Of a stretch of DNA of 55,228 nucleotides, positions 45,394 through 55,127 are shown piece after piece; positions within the stretch are counted from its first letter, which is position 1; every line of letters begins with the position of its first letter. The notes below the pieces were generated by a model. It saw only the letters and a program-made list of their open reading frames with translations, had not been told where the DNA came from and did not search any database. A program made the translations under genes and the position numbers. This DNA is from Prochlorococcus sp. AG-463-F15 (lineage in GTDB: Bacteria; Cyanobacteriota; Cyanobacteriia; PCC-6307; Cyanobiaceae), in NCBI GenBank assembly GCA_003211755.1, contig QCRS01000002.1, forward strand, positions 1 through 55,228, given 5' to 3'.

Positions 45394-46477
45394 TCCTTCT
45401 CTTGCCCTTTGGGCCCCTTGGATGAGGCGTGCCCTCCAGCTCGCTTCCCTAGCTGATGGGTGTACTAGCCCGAACCCATTAGTAGGTTCTGTTGTAATCG
45501 ATGGAACTGGAAAATTAGTCGGCGAAGGATTTCATTCTCGTGCAGGGCAACCTCATGCAGAGCCTCAGGCTTTAGAGCAGGCTGGTAGCAAAGCGAAGGG
45601 AGGAACTCTTGTAGTAACGCTTGAACCTTGTTGTCATCAGGGACGTACTCCCCCTTGTACAGAAGCAATTTTGAGATCTGGAATATCTAGAGTAGTTGTT
45701 GCTATGCAAGACCCAGATCCTCGTGTGGCTGGAGCAGGGATTTCAAGGCTAAGAGATGCTGGAATTCAAGTCCTGACAGGATTACTTGAGAGAGAAGCGG
45801 CTTACCAAAATAGAGCTTTTATTTTTAGAGTCCTTAATGGACGACCTTGGGGCATCCTCAAATGGGCAATGAGTTTGGATGGAAGAACCGGCTTGCCTAA
45901 TGGTGCAAGTAAGTGGATTAGTGGAGAAAAATCTCGTAGTTGGGTGCATGGTCTTCGTGCCAAGTGTGATGCAGTGATAATTGGAGGAGGCACACTTCGT
46001 TTTGATGATCCTTTGTTGACGTCTAGAGGAATATCTGATCCAGAGCCTTTGAGAGTCGTTCTTACAAGAAGTTTGAATTTGCCTGATAAAGCTCAGCTTT
46101 GGGATGCCAAAGAAGCTAAAACTCTTATTGCTTATGGACCTGGAGTATCAAAAGAACAACTTAAGAAATTACCCTCAGGACCAGATTACTTAGAACTTAA
46201 TTCAACAAATCCATCTGACCTTTTAAAAGCTTTAGCTAAGAGGGAATGCAATTGTGTCCTTTGGGAGTGCGGGGCTGAATTGGCTAGTGCCGCTGTTCAA
46301 GATGGTTGTGTGCAGGAAATAGCAATAGTGATGGCTTCAAAATTATTGGGAGGAGATTCTGCAATGACCCCTTTGGCACATTTAGGGTTTACCTCCATGA
46401 ATCAAGCCTTGCTAGCAAGTAATGGCTCTATCCAAAGACTTGGTAAAGATTGGCTTTTTGAGAACCTTATCTTGTAG
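45380..46477 (+). CDS. ribD: Riboflavin biosynthesis deaminase/reductase RibD
   Basis: The 365-residue bifunctional enzyme acts in riboflavin synthesis. The N-terminal zinc deaminase domain (about 1-150) has SRAGQPHAEPQAL (HAE) and LEPCCHQGRTPPCTEAI. The C-terminal reductase domain has LKWAMSLDGRTGLPNGASKWISG and VIIGGGTLRFDDPLLTSR. The ATG overlaps DUF3122 by 14 bases. ribF lies at 38.2-39.2 kb but in a separate unit. Confidence 0.96.
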   Translation: MTKIDPSLALWAPWMRRALQLASLADGCTSPNPLVGSVVIDGTGKLVGEGFHSRAGQPHAEPQALEQAGSKAKGGTLVVTLEPCCHQGRTPPCTEAILRSGISRVVVAMQDPDPRVAGAGISRLRDAGIQVLTGLLEREAAYQNRAFIFRVLNGRPWGILKWAMSLDGRTGLPNGASKWISGEKSRSWVHGLRAKCDAVIIGGGTLRFDDPLLTSRGISDPEPLRVVLTRSLNLPDKAQLWDAKEAKTLIAYGPGVSKEQLKKLPSGPDYLELNSTNPSDLLKALAKRECNCVLWECGAELASAAVQDGCVQEIAIVMASKLLGGDSAMTPLAHLGFTSMNQALLASNGSIQRLGKDWLFENLIL

Positions 46478-46581
46478 CAATAATTCTTGTTTTTACTGCC
46501 TACGTTCGGTTCTTACGCCAGAAGCATTAAACGCATTAAGTCGGTTGTGCTTAATTTGGTGTCTAGTAATTTTTTTCCACT

Positions 46582-48459
46582 ATGGCGATTCGTCAGGATG
46601 ACAATCAGCCGAATCGACGCTTCGGAATAATTAATTTTTTGTTGATCGGGTTTGGATCTCTACTGCTTATTAGCAGCTTTTTGCCTAATCCTAGTTTGCA
46701 GGTACCACGTGTTCCTTACTCGCTATTCATCGATCAAGTTAATGATGGTGAAGTTAAAAGGGCTTACATAACTCAAGAGCAAATTCGTTATGAGCTCTCT
46801 TCCCCTGAAGAAGGTGCTCCATCTGTATTGGCAACAACACCAATTTTTGATATGGATTTACCTCAGAGATTGGAAAATAAGGGAGTTGAATTTGCAGCGG
46901 CACCTCCAAAGAAACCGAATATATTTACTACAGTTCTTAGCTGGGTAGTCCCTCCGCTCATATTCATACTTGTTCTTCAGTTCTTTGCGAGAAGGAGCAT
47001 GGGGGGAGGAGGTGCTCAAGGTGCTTTGAGTTTTACCAAGAGCAAAGCAAAGGTATATGTTCCTGATGAAGAATCACGGGTAACCTTTGATGATGTAGCT
47101 GGAGTAGATGAGGCAAAGGATGAATTAACTGAGATTGTTGATTTTTTAAAAACTCCTGAGCGTTATACAGAAATTGGAGCACGGATACCAAAGGGTGTTC
47201 TTTTAGTAGGACCTCCAGGTACTGGTAAGACTTTGCTTTCCAAAGCGGTTGCTGGTGAAGCTGAGGTTCCTTTCTTTATTATCTCAGGATCAGAATTTGT
47301 TGAGTTGTTTGTTGGTGCGGGTGCTGCTCGAGTTAGAGATCTATTTGAACAGGCGAAAAAAAAGGCGCCTTGCATAATTTTTATTGATGAACTTGATGCA
47401 ATTGGTAAGAGCAGATCTGGCTCAATGGGAGTTGTTGGGGGAAATGATGAGCGAGAACAAACCCTTAATCAGTTGTTAACTGAGATGGATGGCTTTGCTT
47501 CTGCCGATAAGCCAGTAATTGTTTTAGCCGCAACAAACCAGCCAGAAGTTCTTGATGCTGCACTATTGCGACCAGGTCGTTTTGATAGGCAGGTTTTGGT
47601 TGATAGACCTGATCTATCTGGTCGTAAAACTATCTTGGAGATTTATGTGAAAAAGGTCAAACTTGCTGGAGAAGTAGATTTAGATCGAATTGCTCAAGCA
47701 ACTAGTGGCTTCGCAGGTGCAGACTTGGCAAATATGGTCAACGAAGCGGCTTTGTTAGCAGCTCGTGGTAAGAGAAAAAAAGTTGAACAGAAAGACCTAA
47801 ATGAAGCTATTGAAAGAGTAGTGGCTGGGCTTGAGAAGAAGAGTCGAGTGCTACAAGAAGATGAGAAAAAAGTTGTTGCCTATCATGAGGTTGGCCACGC
47901 CATTGTTGGTCATTTGATGCCTGGTGGAAGCAAGGTTGCAAAAATTTCCATAGTTCCAAGAGGTATGAGTGCACTTGGCTATACTTTGCAGCTCCCTACT
48001 GAGGAGAGATTCTTAAATTCGAAGGAAGATTTACAAGGACAGATAGCCACTTTGCTTGGAGGAAGGTCAGCTGAAGAAATAGTTTTTGGCAAAATCACAA
48101 CTGGAGCTTCTAATGATTTGCAGAGAGCTACAGATTTAGCAGAACAGATGGTTGGTACCTATGGAATGAGTGAGATTTTGGGGCCTCTTGCTTATGACAA
48201 GCAAGGTGGGGGTGCTTTCTTAGGTGGAAACAATAATCCGCGAAGAGTTGTCAGTGATGCAACTGCCCAAGCTATAGATAAGGAAGTAAGAAGTCTTGTG
48301 GACTTGGCACATGAAAATGCTTTGATGATTCTTAGACATAACTTACCTTTATTGGAAAATATCTCTCAGCAGATTCTTGAGAAAGAAGTGATTGAAGGAG
48401 ATCAGCTTAAGGAGATGCTTGATAAAAGTTCTATGCCTAAAGAAATCATTTCGGTATAA
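46582..48459 (+). CDS. ftsH: ATP-dependent zinc metalloprotease FtsH
   Basis: The 625-residue membrane AAA protease has two N-terminal membrane segments (about 15-35 and 115-135). The AAA domain has Walker [15 protein letters not shown], Walker [13 protein letters not shown] and the SRH arginine region [11 protein letters not shown]. The zinc protease motif HEVGH starts at residue 435. Cyanobacterial FtsH hexamers remove damaged photosystem II proteins. The gene has its own upstream gap (104 bases) after ribD, and argF follows by 54 bases. Confidence 0.97.
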   Translation: MAIRQDDNQPNRRFGIINFLLIGFGSLLLISSFLPNPSLQVPRVPYSLFIDQVNDGEVKRAYITQEQIRYELSSPEEGAPSVLATTPIFDMDLPQRLENKGVEFAAAPPKKPNIFTTVLSWVVPPLIFILVLQFFARRSMGGGGAQGALSFTKSKAKVYVPDEESRVTFDDVAGVDEAKDELTEIVDFLKTPERYTEIGARIPKGVLLVGPPGTGKTLLSKAVAGEAEVPFFIISGSEFVELFVGAGAARVRDLFEQAKKKAPCIIFIDELDAIGKSRSGSMGVVGGNDEREQTLNQLLTEMDGFASADKPVIVLAATNQPEVLDAALLRPGRFDRQVLVDRPDLSGRKTILEIYVKKVKLAGEVDLDRIAQATSGFAGADLANMVNEAALLAARGKRKKVEQKDLNEAIERVVAGLEKKSRVLQEDEKKVVAYHEVGHAIVGHLMPGGSKVAKISIVPRGMSALGYTLQLPTEERFLNSKEDLQGQIATLLGGRSAEEIVFGKITTGASNDLQRATDLAEQMVGTYGMSEILGPLAYDKQGGGAFLGGNNNPRRVVSDATAQAIDKEVRSLVDLAHENALMILRHNLPLLENISQQILEKEVIEGDQLKEMLDKSSMPKEIISV

Positions 48460-48513
48460 AACACTTGACTAAATAGTAATTTTCTCCGATAACAATTATT
48501 TAAAGCTTTCTAA

Positions 48514-49470
48514 ATGGCTGCAATTCCCCATGGTGTGGCTGCCGTTCTCTCCCCCTTGAAAGGAAGGGACTTCCTTTCAAGTTCTGATTTCACATCTCAA
48601 CAGACCATCGCTTTACTTGAGTTGGCAACTCAACTCAAAAAAGGTGAGCGGCGTATTGATCTGGGTAATAGGGTATTGGGTTTGATTTTTACCAAAGCCT
48701 CTACACGAACCCGTGTGAGCTTTCAAGTAGCGATTGCAAGGTTAGGAGGGCAAACAGTTGACTTAAACCCCACAGTCACTCAATTAGGCCGTGGAGAACC
48801 TTTAGAAGACACCGCAAGAGTATTAAGTCGTTTTTGTGACTCTCTAGCTGTCAGAACTTTTGATCAAGAGGAGTTAGTTAACTATGCAAAATGGGCCTCT
48901 ATTCCAGTTATTAATGCCCTGACAGATTTAGAACATCCATGTCAGGCACTTGCTGATTTTCTGACTTTGCAGGAAGCTTTAGGAACCTTGGAAGGACATA
49001 CTCTTGCTTATGTAGGGGATGGGAATAATGTTGCTCATTCTTTGATGATTTGTGGTGCACTTTTAGGAGTTAATGTTCGTATTGGCTCTCCAGTTGGTTT
49101 TGAGCCATTGCCAGAAGTTGTTGCTAAAGCAAGGGAGCTTTCTGTAGCTGGAGCCAAGATTGAGTTGAGCAATGATCCATACGAGACAGTTCGTGGGGCA
49201 AATGCGGTTTATACCGATGTATGGGCTTCTATGGGGCAGGAAGAAGAGCAGGATGTGAGGCAAGAATCTTTCAAGCATTTTTGTCTCGACAAGAAATTGT
49301 TTACGGAAGCAAGTCCAAATGCCATAGTTCTCCATTGCTTGCCTGCGCATAGAGGAGAGGAAATTAGTGCTGAAGTTATGGAAAGTGCATCTAGTCGGAT
49401 TTTTGAGCAAGCTGAAAACCGATTACATGTTCAACAGGCTCTTCTTGCTGCATTGCTTGGAGGCTTGTGA
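48514..49470 (+). CDS. argF: Ornithine carbamoyltransferase
   Basis: The 318-residue enzyme makes citrulline from ornithine and carbamoyl phosphate. Carbamoyl phosphate is bound by KASTRTRVSF and DLEHPCQALADFLT; ornithine by the SMG-like segment VWASMGQEEE and HCLPAHRGEE. The length is normal. The first ATG (48514) leads directly into the sequence ending DFLSSSDFTS. lexA follows by a few bases. Confidence 0.96.
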   Translation: MAAIPHGVAAVLSPLKGRDFLSSSDFTSQQTIALLELATQLKKGERRIDLGNRVLGLIFTKASTRTRVSFQVAIARLGGQTVDLNPTVTQLGRGEPLEDTARVLSRFCDSLAVRTFDQEELVNYAKWASIPVINALTDLEHPCQALADFLTLQEALGTLEGHTLAYVGDGNNVAHSLMICGALLGVNVRIGSPVGFEPLPEVVAKARELSVAGAKIELSNDPYETVRGANAVYTDVWASMGQEEEQDVRQESFKHFCLDKKLFTEASPNAIVLHCLPAHRGEEISAEVMESASSRIFEQAENRLHVQQALLAALLGGL

Positions 49471-49527
49471 AACTTGCCAGACGCTCTGATGGTAGGTACA
49501 AATGTATTGTTAGACGCATGGATTGCT

Positions 49528-50145
49528 GTGGCTTCCTCTCCTGATAATTCGCTTACTTCTGCTCAGCAAGAACTTTATGACTGGCTGGCTGATTACATAA
49601 GAGTCAATCATCACAGCCCATCAATTAGGCAAATGATGAAGGCTATGGGTCTTCGTTCACCAGCTCCAATTCAAAGTCGTTTACGCCATCTGCAGGAAAA
49701 AGGTTGGATTGCTTGGCAAGAGGGTCAAGCAAGAACTCTGCAGCTTCTTAAGGATGCCTTTTCAGGGATCCCTGTTCTTGGAGCAGTCGCAGCAGGTGGT
49801 TTAGTAGAAACTTTTGATGATGTTCAAGAAGAGCTTGATTTTTCATCTGTTCTTCAAACAAGAGGTTTGTTTGCTTTGACAGTCAATGGAGACTCAATGA
49901 TTGATTCTTATATAGCTGATGGAGACACGGTTTTGATGGAACCAATTCAGGACTCTGCTTCCCTAAGGAATGGCATGATTGTTAGTGCAATGGTTCCTGG
50001 CTCTGGGACAACCTTGAAGCATTTTTTTCGGAAAGGCTCTCTAATTCGACTAGAGGCCGCAAACCCTGCTTATGATCCGATTGAGCTAGAGGCTGATCAG
50101 GTGCAAGTACAAGGAAAGCTTTTAGCTGTTTGGCGTCAGGCTTAA
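49528..50145 (+). CDS. lexA: LexA-family repressor
   Basis: A 205-residue protein from the chosen start. The N-terminal winged helix has LTSAQQELYDWL, HSPSIRQMMKAMGLRSPAPIQ and LRHLQEKGWI. The self-cleavage site is Ala89-Gly90 in GAVAAGGL, with catalytic Ser123 in NGDSMID and Lys164 in GTTLKHF. All catalytic residues are present, so autocleavage is expected. The frame opens at TTG 49474, but GTG 49528 gives the usual start shortly before the helix-turn-helix region. In cyanobacteria LexA can also control genes outside the SOS response. Confidence 0.93.
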   Translation: MASSPDNSLTSAQQELYDWLADYIRVNHHSPSIRQMMKAMGLRSPAPIQSRLRHLQEKGWIAWQEGQARTLQLLKDAFSGIPVLGAVAAGGLVETFDDVQEELDFSSVLQTRGLFALTVNGDSMIDSYIADGDTVLMEPIQDSASLRNGMIVSAMVPGSGTTLKHFFRKGSLIRLEAANPAYDPIELEADQVQVQGKLLAVWRQA

Positions 50146-50467
50146 TTAATTTAGAAAAATTCTAAGGAAAACCTTATTAACCCTTGGTGTTTGTTGGTTG
50201 ATTATACCTCCTGAAAGTTATTCAACGATGCTTCGTTGATTGGTAATTTGCTTCTTCTTTAGATGGTGATAGCTAGACATTTATCTCAACTTTCATCATC
50301 TTTAGTCTTTCAGTTGTGTTCTTCCATATGACCCTGTCTGTCTGCAAATGCTGTAGTAATCTTGGTTTGGTTTCTAATTCCTAGTAATAGGAGGGGGAAA
50401 CGGACTGACAGGTTTTCTTTCTTCCAAGTTTCTCTTGGGATCTTTAGTAACCTGAGTATTTCGAGTT

Positions 50468-50605
50468 CTATTTATTCCTCGACTGCAGAGAAGCTATCCC
50501 TCGATGTTCTCGAGTTTGGATAGTTTTGAGCATATCTTTGCCATCTCTCTGTAGAAGCCATGCTGCAAATAGCAACCTATGGCATGGATTGCTATTTGCA
50601 GCCAT
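50468..50605 (-). CDS. Possible 45-residue ORF (weak)
   Basis: An ATG-started frame: MAANSNPCHRLLFAAWLLQR then DGKDMLKTIQTREHRG and a polar end. The helix-like LLFAAWLLQ and a spread of charged residues look protein-like, but there is no ribosome-binding site and part of the sequence is constrained by a 13-bp inverted repeat. Not recognised. Confidence 0.3.
   Translation of the reverse strand: MAANSNPCHRLLFAAWLLQRDGKDMLKTIQTREHRGIASLQSRNK
50562..50602. repeat. 13-bp inverted repeat
   Basis: GCTGCAAATAGCA (50562-50574) and TGCTATTTGCAGC (50590-50602) are exact reverse complements around a 15-base loop. No T-run follows. It lies about 80 bases before tRNA-Ala. Confidence 0.85.
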
Positions 50606-50682
50606 TAACAAGCGGTTTAAGTGAGCTATTGAATTTTCTAATTCCTTTAAGATAGTTACTTTGACTGCACAAAAACACAAAT

Positions 50683-50755
50683 GGGGCCATAGCTCAGCTG
50701 GTAGAGCACCTGCATGGCATGCAGGGGGTCAGCGGTTCGAGTCCGCTTGGCTCCA
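50683..50755 (+). tRNA. tRNA-Ala (GGC anticodon)
   Basis: The acceptor GGGGCCA pairs with TGGCTCC, with the usual G3-U70 wobble pair that identifies tRNA-Ala. The anticodon stem CCTGC/GCAGG has loop ATGGCAT (GGC), and the T-arm has GGTTCGAGTCC. The discriminator is A and CCA is not encoded. It points toward the polysaccharide cluster, a frequent insertion-site arrangement. Confidence 0.97.
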
Positions 50756-51009
50756 TTCTTGAAAACAATTTATAAAGACTGACACGGTCTTCGCTGGCTC
50801 CAGATGTTTTTGAAATAATGAAAAGGATGATGTTTACAACTTCTAATAAGTTATAAGCAGCCAATCTTAAAGTCATCAAAGGAATGCTAGTTTATGTTTA
50901 TATATTTCTAATTACTATACAAGACTTGCTAGTATTTTTGTAGAATAAATGATCTGCGAATATGGATTAAAATTATTAAATAATTAGCAACTTAACTATT
51001 TAATTTCAT

Positions 51010-52155
51010 TTAATTTATATTATTCAATAGTTTATATAATGTGAAATAGTTTATCAAACTCTGAGCTGGCTTGTTTGCAAATCCCATCGTATCTCCGACA
51101 CTTGCAATTACATTTCTATTCACTTTTATGATATCCCCATCTGATAACTGAGGGTTATTAGCACCAGGTGAACTGTCAGTTAGATTCATTCCTATTCTAT
51201 TGTTTTTGATAGTGCCATTACTTCCTATTGTTACCAATACAGTGTTTTTACTATTTGCTCTAGTTGGCACTAACCCACCAGCAGCTAAAACGGCTTGATT
51301 TAATGTCACTCCTGAAGGTAAAGTTATAAGACCAGGCTTATAAACTTCACCAATTACTATGACACTAATAGTATTAGGAGATAGATTAGTCATAATTGAC
51401 TTATTATTTAGGGAGGAACCTTTTTCAGCAGCTTTTATATGTATTACGTCTCCATCAAATAAGTATGGGTTTTGATTTTGGTTGCCCTCAAGAATTAAAT
51501 CCAGCAAGTTTAGATTTGTTTTCTTGAATTTAATTCCTTCCAGATTCTCTGGCAGCCTTCTTCTTAGAACTATATTTGACATATCAGAATTCTTTGTTAT
51601 CCCGCCGGCTCTCTGTATCGCCGAAACAACAGTAGGTAATCCAATGTAATCGTTTAAATTATTTACGTTAGTGGCATTTCTTTTTGACATGTCAAAACTA
51701 TAAGTCCCTGGTATCTTTACCTCTCCAATCAAAGAAACGAGTACAGGCCTTGGTTTAAATAAGGATAATTGTACCTGAGGAGCGATCAGTTCTTTTGAAA
51801 ATATTTTAGTTAATTGTTCTTTTGCTTGATCTAAAGTTAAGCCATTAACATCAACACCTTCATTGAATGGCACGGAGATCTTCCCATCATTTAAAACAAC
51901 AAAATCACCAGAATACTCTTCAACATCCATCACAATCAAGTTTAATATATCTCCTGGCCCAATAATATAATAATCATCATTAATAGGGGGCATTTCTTTG
52001 CTATTAATTGTTGGCTCTAATTTATTATTAACTTCCTCAGAAGATATGGCTGGTGAAGAGACATTTAAAAATGTAGGGATCAATAACAGAAATAGTACCC
52101 CATTCTTCTTAAAAGATTGAAAAGGATTCAATTCCCCAGGTCTCTCTTTTTTCAT
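51010..52155 (-). CDS. Wza-like polysaccharide export protein (SLBB domains)
   Basis: The 381-residue exported protein has an N-terminal signal (VLFLLLIPTFLNVSSPA), the poly-export domain beginning YYIIGPGDILNLIV with DGKISVPF and two SLBB-type repeats (PVLVSLIGEVKIPGTYSF and ISVIVIGEVYKPGLITLPSG). No lipobox Cys is obvious. It probably forms the outer-membrane exit for surface polysaccharide. The frame opens at 52200, but the ATG at 52155 (MKKERPGEL) gives a standard signal start. It is divergent from the tyrosine kinase (101 bases between starts), so one regulatory region may serve both. Confidence 0.88.
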   Translation of the reverse strand: MKKERPGELNPFQSFKKNGVLFLLLIPTFLNVSSPAISSEEVNNKLEPTINSKEMPPINDDYYIIGPGDILNLIVMDVEEYSGDFVVLNDGKISVPFNEGVDVNGLTLDQAKEQLTKIFSKELIAPQVQLSLFKPRPVLVSLIGEVKIPGTYSFDMSKRNATNVNNLNDYIGLPTVVSAIQRAGGITKNSDMSNIVLRRRLPENLEGIKFKKTNLNLLDLILEGNQNQNPYLFDGDVIHIKAAEKGSSLNNKSIMTNLSPNTISVIVIGEVYKPGLITLPSGVTLNQAVLAAGGLVPTRANSKNTVLVTIGSNGTIKNNRIGMNLTDSSPGANNPQLSDGDIIKVNRNVIASVGDTMGFANKPAQSLINYFTLYKLLNNIN

Positions 52156-52256
52156 AAAACACTCTGGCTTTTGAAAGGCAAGAACGTATAATCCCCACAA
52201 GGATACCTTAAAGAGTTCTTATCTTTCCAAAACTTAATCGCCTTAAGGCCTCTTAG

Positions 52257-54656
52257 ATGAATAGTCAACAAGAAAACTCCAATATGAATAGGGAAGATTC
52301 AAGTAAAATCCTTCCTGAGAGCGCAGAAAGCTTTAAAGAAGATGAAATTGACTTCAAAGCTCTCTTAAGAGCTTTACTAAGAAGAAAAAAGCTTGTTCTA
52401 GTTACAGCCGCAACAATATTTACATTAAATGTTTTTTATATTGGCTATAAGCGTATTTTTCGACCAGTTTATGAAGGATCTTTCACAATACTGATTTCTG
52501 ATCCATTAACTAGTAGATCAGGCGGCCTTTCTGATGGGACCCCTGATAGAAGCTTAATATTTAAAGCATTTGCAAGTAATACTACAGATAATGATATCCC
52601 GACCCTAATAGAGCTTCTGAAAAGTCCATTAGTCTTAGACCCTATTGCTAAAGATTTCGATATTTCACCGATTGCTCTTAGTAAAAGGATTTTTGTAAGA
52701 ACAGGTGGAACAGGTACTAGGACAAGGGAAGCAAAGGGAGTTCTTAAAGTTCGGCTTAGGACTACAGATGTAGATAGAGGTAATAAGTTAATAAAGAAAT
52801 TGAGTAATTCTTATTTGCAAATTGCTATTACTCTACGCCAGAGAAAATTATCAGAAGGCCTTAATTTTCTTGAAAATCAAAAACCTGCTTTAGAGAAGAG
52901 AACAGAGGAAATACAAGTTAAATTAGCAAATTTTCGACGTGAAAATTCACTTTTAGAGCCATCACTTGAGGGAACTGCACTAAAAGAACAGGAGCTTGGG
53001 GTAAATAAAATGATATTCATGCTTGACTCTGTGGAGAAAAGGCTCTTAAAGGTCAGAGAACAAGTTAATTCAGGAACATTAAGCGCAATTGGTTTTAAAA
53101 ATGCTATAAATGCTGGCGAATCTTCAAGTAATGGTAATTTTACTTATAGAGGGGACAATGGACTAGCCTTTGTTGATTCCGATCAAAGCCTTCTTCAGCA
53201 ATTAATAGAAATTGAAGATAAGCTTGCAAATGCTCGCTCTAAATATAAAGAATCATCCTCAATGGTTCAAGGGCTGGAAGCTCGTTTAACAGAACTTAAA
53301 CCATTGCTAAAAGACAATCAACTGAAAGCAATAGATACTGCATTATTGTTAAATCAAGGCAGGATCCAGCAAGCTAAAGATCAGCAAAAAACACTCAAAG
53401 CCCTCTTCTCCAAACAACCTGAACTCATTAAAGAATATAATAAACTTAATGCAAAATTAGAAGTAGCCTTTTCAAACCTTAAGGCTTTAGTTGATGCACG
53501 TGAGCAGTTTCAATTAGAGATAGCCCAAAAGAGCGTTCCTTGGAGATTGTTGTCAGAACCTGTGATTTCTCCTGAGATAGTAAAACCTTCAATAACTATA
53601 GGAGTTCCAGTCGCATTCATTGTCGCATTAGTAGCTGGTTCAATTGCTGGGCTAGTAAGAGATAGATTTGATCATGTTTTTCATGATCCAGAAGATCTAA
53701 AAGAAGAACTTGGCCTCCCGATTTTGGGTACCATCCCTTACTTAGAGTCATTTGAAAATGTACGAGAAGAGAAGAGATTTTTACTTGATGAGTTTGATAC
53801 ATTTATGTCTAGTCCATCTAAAGGTGTTGACAGCAAAAAAGATCCTCAATACACGAGATTCCTTTTTCAAGAAGAACTCAGGAATTTATATACATCCTTG
53901 CGCTTTTTAAAGGCTGATAGTCAGTTAAGAACAGTCGTTATCACAAGTTCTATTCCAGCTGAGGGGAAATCATTAATAACTATTCTATTTGCAAAAACAC
54001 TCTCTGAGTTAGGGCAGAGAATTTTATTGATTGATGGTGATATGAGAAAGCCAACTTTGCATTATCGTTTAGGCCTGAATAATTTAAAAGGGCTGTCCAA
54101 TTTGTTAACTGAAGAAGATGTAACGTGGAAAGATGTGATAATTGACGTGCCAGATTATACAAACTGGAAAGTAATAACTGCTGGCATAACTCCTCCAGAC
54201 TCTATTCGTTTACTAACCTCACCTAAATTGACTAATATTAATAAACAATTGATTGATTCTGATGAGTTTGATTTGATCATTTATGACTCACCTCCAGCAC
54301 TTGGCTTGTCAGATGCAGAACTACTGTCTGAGCATACTGATGGCCTTATTCTTATAACTGCTCTTGGCAAAGTGGATAGGAAATTACCAGCAAAAGTTGT
54401 GAATAATGTAATTGAAAATAAAAATACAACAATCCTCGGAGTTGTAACTAATGCGATAAAAGAAAATTCTATGAAACAGGGAGCAAGCAGCAACTATTCC
54501 AATTTATATGAGTACTACACTAAAGATGAAAGAGATCAGAATGAAACTGAAGTGATCAAAATTGATTCTAAAAGCAGTATCATTGATAAATATGATTATC
54601 TTAAAACTATGCTTAAAGGTCAAATTGATAAGTTCTTCAATTGGGTAGACAACTAA
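52257..54656 (+). CDS. Wzc-like tyrosine autokinase / chain-length determinant
   Basis: The 799-residue protein has a Wzz domain with two membrane segments (about 45-63 and 443-460), long coiled coils between them, and a C-terminal BY-kinase domain. Walker A is SSIPAEGKSL with Lys571, Walker A' is LLIDGDMRKP (Asp593, Asp595) and Walker B is DLIIYDSPPALG. The C-terminal tail carries a tyrosine cluster (NYSNLYEYYTK and later KYDYL), the usual autophosphorylation site. It controls length and export of polysaccharide. It overlaps the phosphatase gene by one base (TAATG). Confidence 0.92.
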   Translation: MNSQQENSNMNREDSSKILPESAESFKEDEIDFKALLRALLRRKKLVLVTAATIFTLNVFYIGYKRIFRPVYEGSFTILISDPLTSRSGGLSDGTPDRSLIFKAFASNTTDNDIPTLIELLKSPLVLDPIAKDFDISPIALSKRIFVRTGGTGTRTREAKGVLKVRLRTTDVDRGNKLIKKLSNSYLQIAITLRQRKLSEGLNFLENQKPALEKRTEEIQVKLANFRRENSLLEPSLEGTALKEQELGVNKMIFMLDSVEKRLLKVREQVNSGTLSAIGFKNAINAGESSSNGNFTYRGDNGLAFVDSDQSLLQQLIEIEDKLANARSKYKESSSMVQGLEARLTELKPLLKDNQLKAIDTALLLNQGRIQQAKDQQKTLKALFSKQPELIKEYNKLNAKLEVAFSNLKALVDAREQFQLEIAQKSVPWRLLSEPVISPEIVKPSITIGVPVAFIVALVAGSIAGLVRDRFDHVFHDPEDLKEELGLPILGTIPYLESFENVREEKRFLLDEFDTFMSSPSKGVDSKKDPQYTRFLFQEELRNLYTSLRFLKADSQLRTVVITSSIPAEGKSLITILFAKTLSELGQRILLIDGDMRKPTLHYRLGLNNLKGLSNLLTEEDVTWKDVIIDVPDYTNWKVITAGITPPDSIRLLTSPKLTNINKQLIDSDEFDLIIYDSPPALGLSDAELLSEHTDGLILITALGKVDRKLPAKVVNNVIENKNTTILGVVTNAIKENSMKQGASSNYSNLYEYYTKDERDQNETEVIKIDSKSSIIDKYDYLKTMLKGQIDKFFNWVDN

Positions 54657-55126
54657 TGGAAAAAGGTCGTTACTTTAAACTTGACTGGGTGTTAATAGAT
54701 GAAATTGCTATTGGGAGAGCACCTAAGAAAACAAAGCATCTTCAGGTACTGAAAGAGGAAGGTATTAAATCAGTTTTTAGTCTTTGTAATGAAGAAGAAT
54801 TCAAAATGATGGATGAAGGCTTAGAGCTTTTTCATCACGCAAGATATCCACTTCCTGATCATCGCTCAGCACGGTTGCCAACACCAGAAGAAATAATAAA
54901 TGCAATTAAAATTGTAGAAGATCTGATTAAGGATGGTCCAGTTTTTATCCATTGTATTGCTGCAATGGAGAGATCTCCATTGGTTTGCTTGGCTTGGCTT
55001 GTAAATAAGAAGCAGCTTAATCCAACTGCAGCACTTGATTATTTAATGCAAGTACATCCAGGAACAAACCCTCTCCCAGGCCAATTAAATCTATTAAATC
55101 ATCCTTTGATTAAATTAGACTCCTAG
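54656..55126 (+). CDS. Dual-specificity-type protein phosphatase
   Basis: The 156-residue Cys-dependent phosphatase has the P-loop HCIAAMERS (Cys100, Arg106), which fits HCX5RS of PTP/DSP enzymes, though AA replaces the usual AG. A possible general acid Asp68 lies in YPLPDHRS. It is not the low-molecular-weight Wzb type nor the PHP CpsB type. Its ATG overlaps the kinase stop by one base, so it most likely acts on the kinase. The longer frame from TTG 54641 would overlap the kinase more. Confidence 0.88.
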   Translation: MEKGRYFKLDWVLIDEIAIGRAPKKTKHLQVLKEEGIKSVFSLCNEEEFKMMDEGLELFHHARYPLPDHRSARLPTPEEIINAIKIVEDLIKDGPVFIHCIAAMERSPLVCLAWLVNKKQLNPTAALDYLMQVHPGTNPLPGQLNLLNHPLIKLDS

Positions 55127-55127
55127 G

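Larger units (their letters stand above)
50146..50682. other. Gap between lexA and tRNA-Ala
   Basis: About 540 bases holding only a weak small ORF (50468-50605, minus) and a 13-bp inverted repeat inside it. The tRNA-Ala promoter must lie near the right end. Otherwise nothing is recognised. Confidence 0.55.

Noticed and set aside
50694-50879. 61-codon minus-strand ORF over tRNA-Ala
   Set aside because: It is the antisense of the tRNA and has no independent support.
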